Part shown: positions 16,858 through 24,435 of the stretch, piece by piece
How positions within the stretch are numbered: the stretch's first letter is position 1
Layout of the letters: every line of letters starts with the position of its first letter
DNA from: Balneolales bacterium
Lineage (GTDB): Bacteria; Bacteroidota; Rhodothermia; Balneolales; Cyclonatronaceae
Reading direction: 5' to 3'
NCBI GenBank assembly: GCA_022565805.1
Contig: JAIULZ010000018.1
Coordinates: 1 to 43,321, forward strand
DNA length: 43,321 nt
Made by a program: the position numbers and the translations under genes
The notes under the pieces: model-generated
Databases searched by the model: none
Told to the model about the DNA's origin: nothing
The model's input: only the letters and a program-made list of their open reading frames with translations

Positions 16858-18378
16858 TTAGCGATAACCTTCTTCTCCATAAGGGTTATCTTCTTCGTCG
16901 TCATCCTGGAAACCTCCCAAAGAACCAAGCATACTGCCTACCATATCGGAATAGGAAATAGTTCCATCAGCATCTTCTCTGCCAAGCATTGAGTTTTGGT
17001 GCATTGCATCTAGTACAAAATCCATAAACAAAAACGCTTCTTCCTGCGTGGCTGGCTTTATGGTTTTCTTAACAAGCTCCTGCAAACCCGATACTTTACT
17101 TAATTGCTCGCGATATTCAGCTTCGGTCATGGCGTCGCTAAGCTCTACCTGCCCGCCCTTACTAAACCATTGTACTATTTCGCGGTACATTTCATTAGTC
17201 TGCTTTTTACGCTGTGGATCCGGGAAGTATTTCTTAAAGACGGTATTCAATGCTTTTCCGGTAAGAAGTTTTGCTACACTCACCGCTCCCTCCTGCTCAC
17301 CTTCATAAACGAGCTCGAGTTTGCCTGTAAGTGCGGGAATCATGTAATAAAGATCACAAACACGTATTCTAAGTGGCTCGTCGTTTTCTATACTTCTTCG
17401 CTCTGCAGAAGATACGATTTGCTCCATGGCCGTGATGGTCATACGGGCAGAAACACCGCTTTTTTGGTCTATGTACTCAGATTTACGAGCTTCAAATGCA
17501 ACTTGCTCAACAATTTCCCGGATAAAATGTGGAATAACGGGCTCCTTACCGTTACGTTTTATCCATGCCTCCTGACTCGTAATCTCTACACCAATATCAA
17601 TTGATTTGGGGTAATGTGTAATAATCTGGGAATCGATACGATCTTTTAATGGCGTAATAATATTTCCGCGATTGGTATAGTCTTCGGGGTTGGCAGAAAA
17701 GACCATTAACACATCAAGCGGAATACGAATATTAAAGCCCCTAATTTGTATATCACGTTCCTGCATTATGTTGAGCAGCGCAACCTGTATTCTGGGCTGC
17801 AGATCCGGCAATTCGTTAATAGCAAAAATACCGCGGTTCATTTTTGGGATGATACCGTAATTAATTACAAGTTCGTCGGCCAGGGTTCTCTTTTCGGTTG
17901 CGGCTTTTATGGGGTCTATATCACCAATTAAGTCGGCGACGCTTGTATCTGGTGTGGCTAATTTTTCGGCATATCTGTCGTCGCGATGTACCCATCGCAC
18001 CGGGCTATCATCCCCGTGCTTATTCACCAGCTCTTTGCCATATCGAGAAATGGGATGGAAAGGATCGTCCATAATCTCCGACCCTTCAAGAACCGGAATG
18101 TACTCATCAAGCAGCCTTGGCAACATACGAATAATACGCGATTTTGCTTGTCCGCGTAATCCAAGAAGAATAAAATCGTGCCTGGAGAGAAGTGCGTGCT
18201 GGATTTGAGGAATTACAGTTTTGTCATACCCTTTAATTCCTTCAAAAATATTCTCTTTTTGCTTAATCATCCGGGTCATGTTCATCCGGATTTCGTCTTT
18301 TACAGAGCGCGAAACCCATCCGGATTTTCGCAACTCGCCTATTGTTTTTGGGCTAATATCCATGAATATAGTTTTCAA
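16858..18378 (-). CDS. MoxR / magnesium-chelatase-like AAA+ ATPase
   Basis: A 506-aa AAA+ protein of the magnesium-chelatase-subunit-I-like / MoxR group found in Bacteroidota. The P-loop is unusual: GLRGQAKS with Lys79 and Ser80, having Ala where the last Gly is normal. Walker B reads GIFAINELPDL, with Asn in place of the first acid. Sensor 1 is VFSANPEDYTNRG, and PLKDRIDSQI carries the arginine finger. The C-terminal third is a helical extension ending in an acidic tail (GGFQDDDEEDNPYGEEGY). Such ATPases usually work with a VWA-domain partner to insert metals or mature complexes; no VWA gene is adjacent. These motif changes may be normal for this subfamily. The ATG at 18378 is followed by a short N-terminal helix region. 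Confidence 0.82.
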   Translation of the reverse strand: MKTIFMDISPKTIGELRKSGWVSRSVKDEIRMNMTRMIKQKENIFEGIKGYDKTVIPQIQHALLSRHDFILLGLRGQAKSRIIRMLPRLLDEYIPVLEGSEIMDDPFHPISRYGKELVNKHGDDSPVRWVHRDDRYAEKLATPDTSVADLIGDIDPIKAATEKRTLADELVINYGIIPKMNRGIFAINELPDLQPRIQVALLNIMQERDIQIRGFNIRIPLDVLMVFSANPEDYTNRGNIITPLKDRIDSQIITHYPKSIDIGVEITSQEAWIKRNGKEPVIPHFIREIVEQVAFEARKSEYIDQKSGVSARMTITAMEQIVSSAERRSIENDEPLRIRVCDLYYMIPALTGKLELVYEGEQEGAVSVAKLLTGKALNTVFKKYFPDPQRKKQTNEMYREIVQWFSKGGQVELSDAMTEAEYREQLSKVSGLQELVKKTIKPATQEEAFLFMDFVLDAMHQNSMLGREDADGTISYSDMVGSMLGSLGGFQDDDEEDNPYGEEGYR

Positions 18379-18751
18379 ATCGAAAAATGGTTGTTTTCAC
18401 CGTTTGTTTCTAGCTCGTTTAAGACAAACAGTAACGGAGGCTATACAAGAATTGAACGGAAGCGTGTGGCTATTTTTAAGTCTGCCGCCAAATGCCATTA
18501 TTCAGAAACGATAAGAATCTAACGTTTCAGTAATTCCAAAAGTGGATCTGACTGAAATATTTTTTCTTAGCATATCTAAAAAAAGTATTTGGTGAACCAC
18601 CTGCAAAAACTGTTTACCCTTGTATTATTTATGGAATAAAGAATGTGTTTGGTTAGTTTCATTGTACGGTCTTAAACCCTTAGCATTCTTTTTTAATTCG
18701 GTTTTTCGCATATCATATTCAATAAATTCTTACAAGCCGAATTAAATCGCT
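18379..18751. other. Gap MoxR-like ATPase / pabB
   Basis: No real gene is visible in these 373 nt. An AT-rich hairpin with one bulge (arms about 18561-18570 and 18576-18584, closed by TTAG / CTAA) could end the leftward pab transcript weakly. The ATPase promoter should lie in the left part. Confidence 0.35.
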
Positions 18752-20086
18752 TCATGATATACCGGCACTTGCACCAACTGCAATCTGCAGTGCTCTGCAT
18801 TTTGTAATGGTTTCTTCCCATTCGTCGGCCGGCTCCGATCCGGAAGTAATAGCCCCGCCTGTACAGTAAATAAGCTTACCGCTTTCACAAACCGCGGTAC
18901 GTATAACCACATTAAAATCCCCGTCGTCTTCTGGAGAAATATATCCAATTGCCCCGCTGTAGAGTCCACGCTTGTAGTTTTCGAGACGCTCTATATCCTG
19001 CATAGCGCTAAGCTTTGGAGCGCCTGTCATAGAGCCCATGGGAAAACAGGCTTCCAGCGAATCGAGCATGGTTTTGCCCGGCAGCAGTTCACCCTCAATT
19101 TCCGACACCATCTGAAAAACCGTCGGGTAGCGTTTAATCAAAAAAAGTGAGGGCACCCGAACCGAGCCTGGAGCGCATATTCTGCTAAAATCGTGTCGAA
19201 CCAAATCCACGATCATCAGATTTTCGGCTCGATTTTTTTCAGAGGCAGCGAGCTCTTGTTTAATTTGCTCGTTCTCTTCCACCGTTTCACCTATGCCCGC
19301 GGTGCCTTTAATGGGCTCAGATGTTATCACCCTGCCATTTTTCTTTAAAAAACGTTCTGGAGAGGCACAGCAAACTTCAGAGCCTTCAATAGATAAATAG
19401 GCCCCAAATGGAACAGGCCCAAGCTTTTTCATGCTTCTGTACAGCTCGAATACATCCCCATTTATCGATCCCTCTACTTTTCTGCTCAAATTTATTTCGT
19501 AATAATCGCCTTCATAAATAGCCTTTTTTGCCTGTTTTACCATATTAGTAAAATGCTCTTTTTCAGCAGGATTCGCGGGGTCGATTCGGATTTCCGGGGC
19601 GGGTTCCTTTTCAGCTTTCATTTTTGTGTGCAGGGTGATGAAATCCCAAACTTTAGCTTTGTCACCAGTAAGCAAATGCAGCTTTTCCGTTTTCACAGAA
19701 TACGAAAACAGCCATACCGGAACCATGACATAGGAGTCCGGAAGATTGATAGCTGGCGGATTTTCTGAACGAATATTTTCGATGTAATTCTTCAGGTCGT
19801 AGCCCAGATAGCCAAGCAGCCAGTCGTTTGCAAATCTTTCACGAAACTGCCTGAGACTCTTCCAGGGATTTTGGCTGTAAAGTTTCGTCTGCTTTCCGGT
19901 TTTGATGGTAACCTGTCCACCTCGTGCTGTAAGACTGGCTTTAGCCCCAATTCCAAGCAGAGCATCTCCCTTATCCTGGCTATCCAGTAAAATTACAGGA
20001 TAGAGCTTCTTACACACCTTTATAAGCCGGTGCCAGCGGTCTTCGCTAAAGGAAATAGAATAAAGTGCAGGTCGATGAGAAAACAA
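18752..20086 (-). CDS. pabB: Aminodeoxychorismate synthase component I
   Basis: Converts chorismate and ammonia to 4-amino-4-deoxychorismate on the way to p-aminobenzoate and folate. The chorismate-binding domain (about 175-440) contains SEPIKGTA with Lys260; the PIKGT form is the signature of PabB, whereas anthranilate synthase has PIAGT. Other active-site stretches are EINLSRK (about 197-203), LVRHDFSR and FPMGSMTGAPK, and GDFNVVIRTAV near the end. The N-terminal 150 residues are the less conserved TrpE-like part. The glutaminase PabA is not in the window. It follows pabC by 39 nt and a thioredoxin-like gene, all leftward. Confidence 0.92.
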   Translation of the reverse strand: MFSHRPALYSISFSEDRWHRLIKVCKKLYPVILLDSQDKGDALLGIGAKASLTARGGQVTIKTGKQTKLYSQNPWKSLRQFRERFANDWLLGYLGYDLKNYIENIRSENPPAINLPDSYVMVPVWLFSYSVKTEKLHLLTGDKAKVWDFITLHTKMKAEKEPAPEIRIDPANPAEKEHFTNMVKQAKKAIYEGDYYEINLSRKVEGSINGDVFELYRSMKKLGPVPFGAYLSIEGSEVCCASPERFLKKNGRVITSEPIKGTAGIGETVEENEQIKQELAASEKNRAENLMIVDLVRHDFSRICAPGSVRVPSLFLIKRYPTVFQMVSEIEGELLPGKTMLDSLEACFPMGSMTGAPKLSAMQDIERLENYKRGLYSGAIGYISPEDDGDFNVVIRTAVCESGKLIYCTGGAITSGSEPADEWEETITKCRALQIAVGASAGIS

Positions 20087-20125
20087 GGTGATTGATTTGT
20101 GTTTGTATTGAAGCCTTCAATAGAC

Positions 20126-21004
20126 TCAAATAAGACTGAGGTTTTCTTTTCGATGTGTTGTAAAGCAATGCCTAACTTTTTCGAGAAGCGGGTGCATGGC
20201 AAAGAGTTTATGACTTTCAATTTGGCATACCGGATGCACGCCCTTTAAAGCGCTGGTTACAAATGCAGCATCTGCATCCAAAAGATCTTTAATTCTAAGT
20301 TGAGCGGGCTGCAAACTTAATCCTTCACGGTTAAGAGCTTCTTTTAGAACCCTCATTGTAACGCCATTTAAAGCCGAAGAGGTTTCCGCAGGAATAAATA
20401 TTTCATCATTTTTTATGATACCGATATTTGAAACAGCCGTTTCGCTAACATACCCCCGCTGATCGAGCAAAATGCCGTCATCAAATCCACGCTTTTTTGC
20501 TTCCAACAAAGCGTTTTTAGACGGCAGGTAAAAGGTCCATTTAATCTGGTTCGATAAAACAGATGCCGGAACGCGCTCCCATTCTGTAATACACAATCGC
20601 AATGGCAGTAAAAATGGTTTATAGATATCTGCCGAAATCTGAAAAAAAAACGTTGGAAACGCATCGGGGGATAAACCGTCTGCATCCGAACGCCCGGCAA
20701 GAAGCTTTACTCGTATATCTTGGTTCCGAAAATTATTCTTATCTATAAGTTCGCGAATAGATTTACCTACAGACATTGGGTTACTTATAAACTCCAAATC
20801 TTCTTCAGAGGCTCCAAGAGCCCGTAACCCGGCTGCGAAACGGCTAAGATGGTACTCTGGCTTTAGCCACTGGTACTGCGAAACAAGTATGGTTTCAAAA
20901 CAGGCTAATCCAAAAGTAAGGGCGCTACAGTTTGCCGGCAAAACTGCCTCTGATTGTCTCATAAAAGAGCCATCAAAATACACAATCAGGTTTTTTTGCA
21001 GCAT
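20126..21004 (-). CDS. pabC: Class IV aminotransferase, probable aminodeoxychorismate lyase
   Basis: PLP enzyme of fold type IV (292 aa). The likely PLP lysine is Lys155 (SNQIKWTFYLP), spaced as in the family from RGFDDGILLDQRGYVSETAVSNIGI (about 172-197). LNGVTMRVL and the C-terminal AAFVTSALKGVHPV also fit. Aminodeoxychorismate lyase and branched-chain or D-amino acid aminotransferases share these motifs; the position directly before pabB favours the lyase, which releases pyruvate from aminodeoxychorismate to give p-aminobenzoate. The ATG at 21004 lies 1 nt after the stop of the upstream thioredoxin-like gene, so the three genes look like one operon. Confidence 0.85.
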   Translation of the reverse strand: MLQKNLIVYFDGSFMRQSEAVLPANCSALTFGLACFETILVSQYQWLKPEYHLSRFAAGLRALGASEEDLEFISNPMSVGKSIRELIDKNNFRNQDIRVKLLAGRSDADGLSPDAFPTFFFQISADIYKPFLLPLRLCITEWERVPASVLSNQIKWTFYLPSKNALLEAKKRGFDDGILLDQRGYVSETAVSNIGIIKNDEIFIPAETSSALNGVTMRVLKEALNREGLSLQPAQLRIKDLLDADAAFVTSALKGVHPVCQIESHKLFAMHPLLEKVRHCFTTHRKENLSLI

Positions 21005-21005
21005 A

Positions 21006-21542
21006 TTACTTGCTTAAATAGTTTCGCACAAAAGCATAGTCTTCGGTTCCTGAAAAACCAAATTTAACACCATGCAAACGTCCGCCAGGTTCGTATAAAA
21101 GCAGGCTGGGCAAACCCGGAATTCGAATTTCGTTATAATGCTCGGTGCCATCTACCACTTCGAACCTAATATTTTCTAGTTCAAAAAACTCTTCTATAAA
21201 TTCACGATTATCTTTTACAGCAATGGCAATAACCATTACATCTGTACCTGTTTCGGCTCTCACCCTACTGAGATAATTTATTGCATCGAGAGACCTACCC
21301 GACCATGTAGCCCAGAATAGCAGTACTACCGGCATATCGCTGAAATCTGAAGGGCTAAGGCTTTGACCGGTTTCATAGCTGGTAAATTGAAGTGCGTAAA
21401 TTTCTGAACCATCACCAATTCGCTCTACAAATTTTTGTTGCTGCGAACCCATAAAGCGCAGGTTAAAAAAAGTTATCATGATGATGCAGATTATAGCCAC
21501 ACCAAGCATAAAAGGGATAAAATATTTTTGATCTAGTCTCAT
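21006..21542 (-). CDS. Membrane-anchored thioredoxin-fold protein lacking both active-site cysteines
   Basis: A TlpA/ResA-like protein (about 178 aa): one N-terminal membrane anchor (about 8-27) and a thioredoxin fold outside the membrane. The active-site strand reads VVLLFWATWSGRSLDAI; where the family has WCxxC this protein has Ser81-Gly-Arg-Ser84, so both redox cysteines are gone. The cis-proline segment GLPSLLLY and the rest of the fold are kept. It cannot act as a thiol-disulfide reductase by the usual mechanism and may be a binding or chaperone variant. I chose the ATG at 21542; a TTG 69 nt upstream would add a poor leader. It heads the pabC-pabB unit with a 1-nt gap to pabC. Confidence 0.8.
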   Translation of the reverse strand: MRLDQKYFIPFMLGVAIICIIMITFFNLRFMGSQQQKFVERIGDGSEIYALQFTSYETGQSLSPSDFSDMPVVLLFWATWSGRSLDAINYLSRVRAETGTDVMVIAIAVKDNREFIEEFFELENIRFEVVDGTEHYNEIRIPGLPSLLLYEPGGRLHGVKFGFSGTEDYAFVRNYLSK

Positions 21543-21667
21543 GCCCGAATATAAGCAGATTAAAGCCTTAAGCATTCCAGAAAAGTAAATTCCTCTTCCT
21601 AATACAAGCAATAAATTGAAAAAACAGGGTGGTAAACCTGATATTCATACCAATACTACATAAACAG

Positions 21668-21696
21668 AAAAAGCCCGGCAGTAATACCGGGCTTTT
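21668..21696 (-). terminator. Strong intrinsic terminator after hsp20
   Basis: AAAAGCCCGG (21669-21678) pairs perfectly with CCGGGCTTTT (21687-21696) around an 8-nt loop. In the leftward transcript the stem runs into UUUUU. It separates hsp20 from the thioredoxin-like/pab operon, about 95 nt after the hsp20 stop. Confidence 0.88.
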
Positions 21697-21789
21697 GTAT
21701 AAAGTTGATGTATGGTTTATTAACGAAGAGGTCTTATGTTTTTGCGCTTCGATTCGACCTTTTGCCTTTTATAAAACCACGGTTTCTCA

Positions 21790-22227
21790 TTAAGAGATTT
21801 GAATTTTACGGCTTACGGCTTCTTCACTCTTATGGATGGTAAGCGTAAGAATACCGTCTTCCATGGTTGCTTCTATGGATTCGCGATTTACGTTGCGGGG
21901 CAGCGTAAAGGTTCGGGCAAATTTGCCATAGCTGGTTTCCACAAGATGGAACTTACGGCCTTCTTCTTCTTTCCTGTAATTCCGCTCGCCGGCAATGGTA
22001 AGTGAATTGTCTTCCAGTTCTATCGAAACATCATCTTTCTTCATGCCCGGCAAAGCTACCTGAATTTGGTAGTTCTTGTCGGTTTCGGTTACATCTACAA
22101 CCGGCTTGAAAGAACCATTTACCGGGCTATTAACAGCACCCTCAAAAAAGGTATCCAGCATTTGAGAAAAGGTTCTGGGTATTGTATTATCGATGTCGGA
22201 TGGATTTCTAAATCTTACAAGTGTCAT
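21790..22227 (-). CDS. Small heat-shock protein, Hsp20/alpha-crystallin family
   Basis: ATP-independent holdase that binds unfolding proteins (about 145 aa). A short N-terminal arm (about 1-40) precedes the alpha-crystallin domain (about 42-135), with VALPGMKKDDVSIELEDN and the conserved FARTFTLPRNV...ATMEDGILTLTI. The C-terminal IxI motif that drives oligomer assembly is IQI in SRKIQIS. The ATG at 22227 is preceded by GGAG at 22234-22237 with 6 nt spacing, a good Shine-Dalgarno. A second in-frame ATG at 22239 overlaps that site. The gene has its own leader with inverted repeats and its own terminator, so it is a single-gene unit. Confidence 0.93.
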   Translation of the reverse strand: MTLVRFRNPSDIDNTIPRTFSQMLDTFFEGAVNSPVNGSFKPVVDVTETDKNYQIQVALPGMKKDDVSIELEDNSLTIAGERNYRKEEEGRKFHLVETSYGKFARTFTLPRNVNRESIEATMEDGILTLTIHKSEEAVSRKIQIS

Positions 22228-22319
22228 GGCTAACTCCATTTATGTTTTAGAAGGTTTTCTGTTGAATTCATAAAACCTTGTATTGTTTATTTTGTTTGTT
22301 TCTGAAACATAAATGGCAA
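22228..22319 (-). promoter_or_regulatory. Candidate RNA thermometer in the hsp20 leader
   Basis: In the leftward transcript CCAUUUAUGUUU (plus-strand 22305-22316) can pair with AAACAUAAAUGG (22236-22247), 12 bp without mismatch, across 57 nt. The 3' arm contains the first two G of the GGAG Shine-Dalgarno. Allowing one G-A mismatch and a U-G pair, the stem runs through the whole GGAG. Between the arms a second hairpin forms from AAGGUUUU and AAAACCUU. A two-hairpin leader ending in a weak AU-rich stem over the ribosome site is the known design of heat-opened thermometers of small heat-shock genes. The transcription start is not known; an operator dyad is the alternative. Confidence 0.5.
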
Positions 22320-22473
22320 TTTGTGTACCAATAGCCCGCTCTCATATTTGCTGCGACAAGATTGCAATACGACGTTTAAGGCTGTCAGAAGAAGTAAGAC
22401 AAGGTTTCTGAAGCACCTTAATTTCGTCTGTATTTCCCTGCAAGAATTTCAAAGCAGAGTGACAAAATTAGTC

Positions 22474-23844
22474 TCAGCCTTTTTCCTTCTTGAGCCTTTT
22501 CCACTCGCGCGATGTCATAAAAGCGAGTTCCAGGCTTTGCTCGTAATTAAGCCTCGGATCGCAAAATGTTCGGTAATTCTGATCCAATCCTTTTTCTTGC
22601 AAACCATTTGCACCACCAACGCATTCGGTTACATTTTCGCCGGTGAGCTCAAGATGAACTCCACCTAGAATGGTGCCCATATCACGGTGAATCGAAAAAG
22701 ATTTGCGGATTTCCGACAAAATATCATCGAAAGCGCGTGTTTTTATTCCGTTGCCAGTACTAAATGTGTTGCCGTGCATAGGATCTGCGCTCCACAATAC
22801 ATTAAAGCCCCTGCGAGTTACTTTTTCAATTAAACCAGGTAAACCGTGTTCTACATTCGCATTTCCGAAACGGGTAATCATCACAATTTTACCCTCTTCA
22901 TTCGATGGGTTCAATACCTGAATTAGATCACAGATTTCGTCGGCATCGAAGGGCGGTCCTACTTTAATACCCACCGGATTTTTTATTCCCCGGAAATACT
23001 CTACATGGGCCTCGTTAATGTCGCGGGTACGATTACCAATCCAGGGCATGTGCGTACTTAAATTGTACCAGCCGGTCTTATGAGGTGTTTGCCGGGTTTG
23101 AGCAGAATCGTAATATAGATTAAGCGCCTCGTGGCTGGTAAACATTTCTACCTGTCTTAATGAAGTAAGCTCTGAGGGCAAAACGCCTTCCATAAACTTA
23201 ACAGCATTAGTAATCGACTTTACCAGATTCGCGTACTCTTCGTAATACTGATTATTGCTCATAAAATCGAGCTCCCAGTATTCGGGGTGATGAAGATCTG
23301 CAAAACCACCACCCTCGGTAAGCGCACGTATAAAATTAAGCGTAAGCCCCGATTTATGATAAGCTTCTACCAGTCGTTGAGGATCGGGCACACGAATATC
23401 TGCATCTACTTCGTACCCATTAACAAGATCTCCCCTGTAAATCGGGTAATCTAAATCGCCAATACGTTCGCTTGCCTTTGACCTTGGCTTAGCATACTGC
23501 CCGGCAATACGCCCCACCCGCACCACACTAATATTCATCTCGTGAACCATGATAAAGCTCATCTGGAGCAATACCTTAAGCAGTTTAACTATATGCGGAG
23601 AGTTACAGTCTTCAAAAGTTTCGGCGCAGTCGCCGCCCTGAAGCAAAAATGATTCGCCCTTTGCCGCCTTAGCGAGCTTTTTCTTAAGGGCATCTATTTC
23701 CCAGGTAGTAACAAGCGGTGGGTATGTTTGAAGCTGGTTGTACGCTTTTTCCAGCGCTTCTGTATTTGGATAATCAGGCAGTTGGCGAATAGGAAAGGTT
23801 CTCCAGGATTCCGGAGTCCAGGACTTACGTTTTATTATTTCCAT
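22474..23844 (-). CDS. Class II 3-deoxy-7-phosphoheptulonate synthase (DAHP synthase)
   Basis: Condenses phosphoenolpyruvate and erythrose 4-phosphate to DAHP, the first step of the shikimate pathway. It is the plant/Mycobacterium-type class II enzyme (456 aa), recognised by WTPESWR at the start, LQGGDCAETF with metal ligand Cys73, VGRIAGQYAKPRS, SADPMHGNT with a ligand His, GGVHLELTGENVTECVGG with a ligand Glu, and CDPRLNYEQSLELAF with a ligand Asp. The N-terminal extension used for regulation in the Mycobacterium enzyme is not seen. The ATG at 23844 gives the standard start. Its pathway product chorismate is used by the nearby pabB. Confidence 0.94.
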   Translation of the reverse strand: MEIIKRKSWTPESWRTFPIRQLPDYPNTEALEKAYNQLQTYPPLVTTWEIDALKKKLAKAAKGESFLLQGGDCAETFEDCNSPHIVKLLKVLLQMSFIMVHEMNISVVRVGRIAGQYAKPRSKASERIGDLDYPIYRGDLVNGYEVDADIRVPDPQRLVEAYHKSGLTLNFIRALTEGGGFADLHHPEYWELDFMSNNQYYEEYANLVKSITNAVKFMEGVLPSELTSLRQVEMFTSHEALNLYYDSAQTRQTPHKTGWYNLSTHMPWIGNRTRDINEAHVEYFRGIKNPVGIKVGPPFDADEICDLIQVLNPSNEEGKIVMITRFGNANVEHGLPGLIEKVTRRGFNVLWSADPMHGNTFSTGNGIKTRAFDDILSEIRKSFSIHRDMGTILGGVHLELTGENVTECVGGANGLQEKGLDQNYRTFCDPRLNYEQSLELAFMTSREWKRLKKEKG

Positions 23845-23853
23845 CTCATTTAT

Positions 23854-23886
23854 TGCATTTAAAATCGCAAAACGGCGATTTTTGCA
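23854..23886 (-). promoter_or_regulatory. Hairpin in the leader of the DAHP synthase gene
   Basis: AAAATCGC (23861-23868) and GCGATTTT (23875-23882) pair perfectly around a 6-nt loop, flanked by TGCA on both sides. It ends about 10 nt upstream of the DAHP synthase start codon, close enough to affect ribosome access. No leader peptide or U-run is seen, so a transcription attenuator is not supported. Confidence 0.3.
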
Positions 23887-24435
23887 CGTTTTAGTTCAGT
23901 TAGGTTTAGCTTATTTGGGTAAACACTTTTGGACAACAACTATTCAATTTGCACAAATTTCTAACTCAAAATGAGCTCCGGGTTAATCATAGATATATAT
24001 ACTTTCATGCATCCTGAAACCCGAGTAAGATATTAATGCCCCAAACTGCTAAAATAAGGGTTTTATGCTACGGTCTGCTAATAAAAAACGAGCAGGCACA
24101 TAAGTATCCGGATTCATTACAATAAATATTGCCAACTGCGCCTTAAATCACGGCTTTCTTCTGTTAAACTGAAGTCTCATGTCTTTGATCCTACGTCTTG
24201 TTTAGTCTGCTATTTACTGTTCCATAGAATCATTTCTAACTAACTGATGTTACCTTACTACACATCGACCTTAAAACACAGACTATGCAAGTATACAGGG
24301 TTGCTTCTGCCATATAGCAGAAAAGTCCGTATTTTTAAAGTCTCAAAATAATTTGCGCATTAAATACGCATTTTTCCCATTTCAGCTATCTGTCTGCACT
24401 ACCGCTAACCGTCATTATCAAGTAACTAAAGCATT
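23887..24435. other. Divergent gap DAHP synthase / uvrA, no gene
   Basis: No coding frame with protein character is visible. The gap must hold the promoters of two divergent genes. A small hairpin (TTCTGC / GCAGAA, 24305-24322) lies upstream of uvrA. I see no recognisable LexA-type dyad. Confidence 0.4.

Noticed and set aside
22321-22668. Plus-strand frame overlapping the hsp20 upstream region and the DAHP synthase end
   Set aside because: Overlaps a clear gene on the other strand and shows no family pattern.
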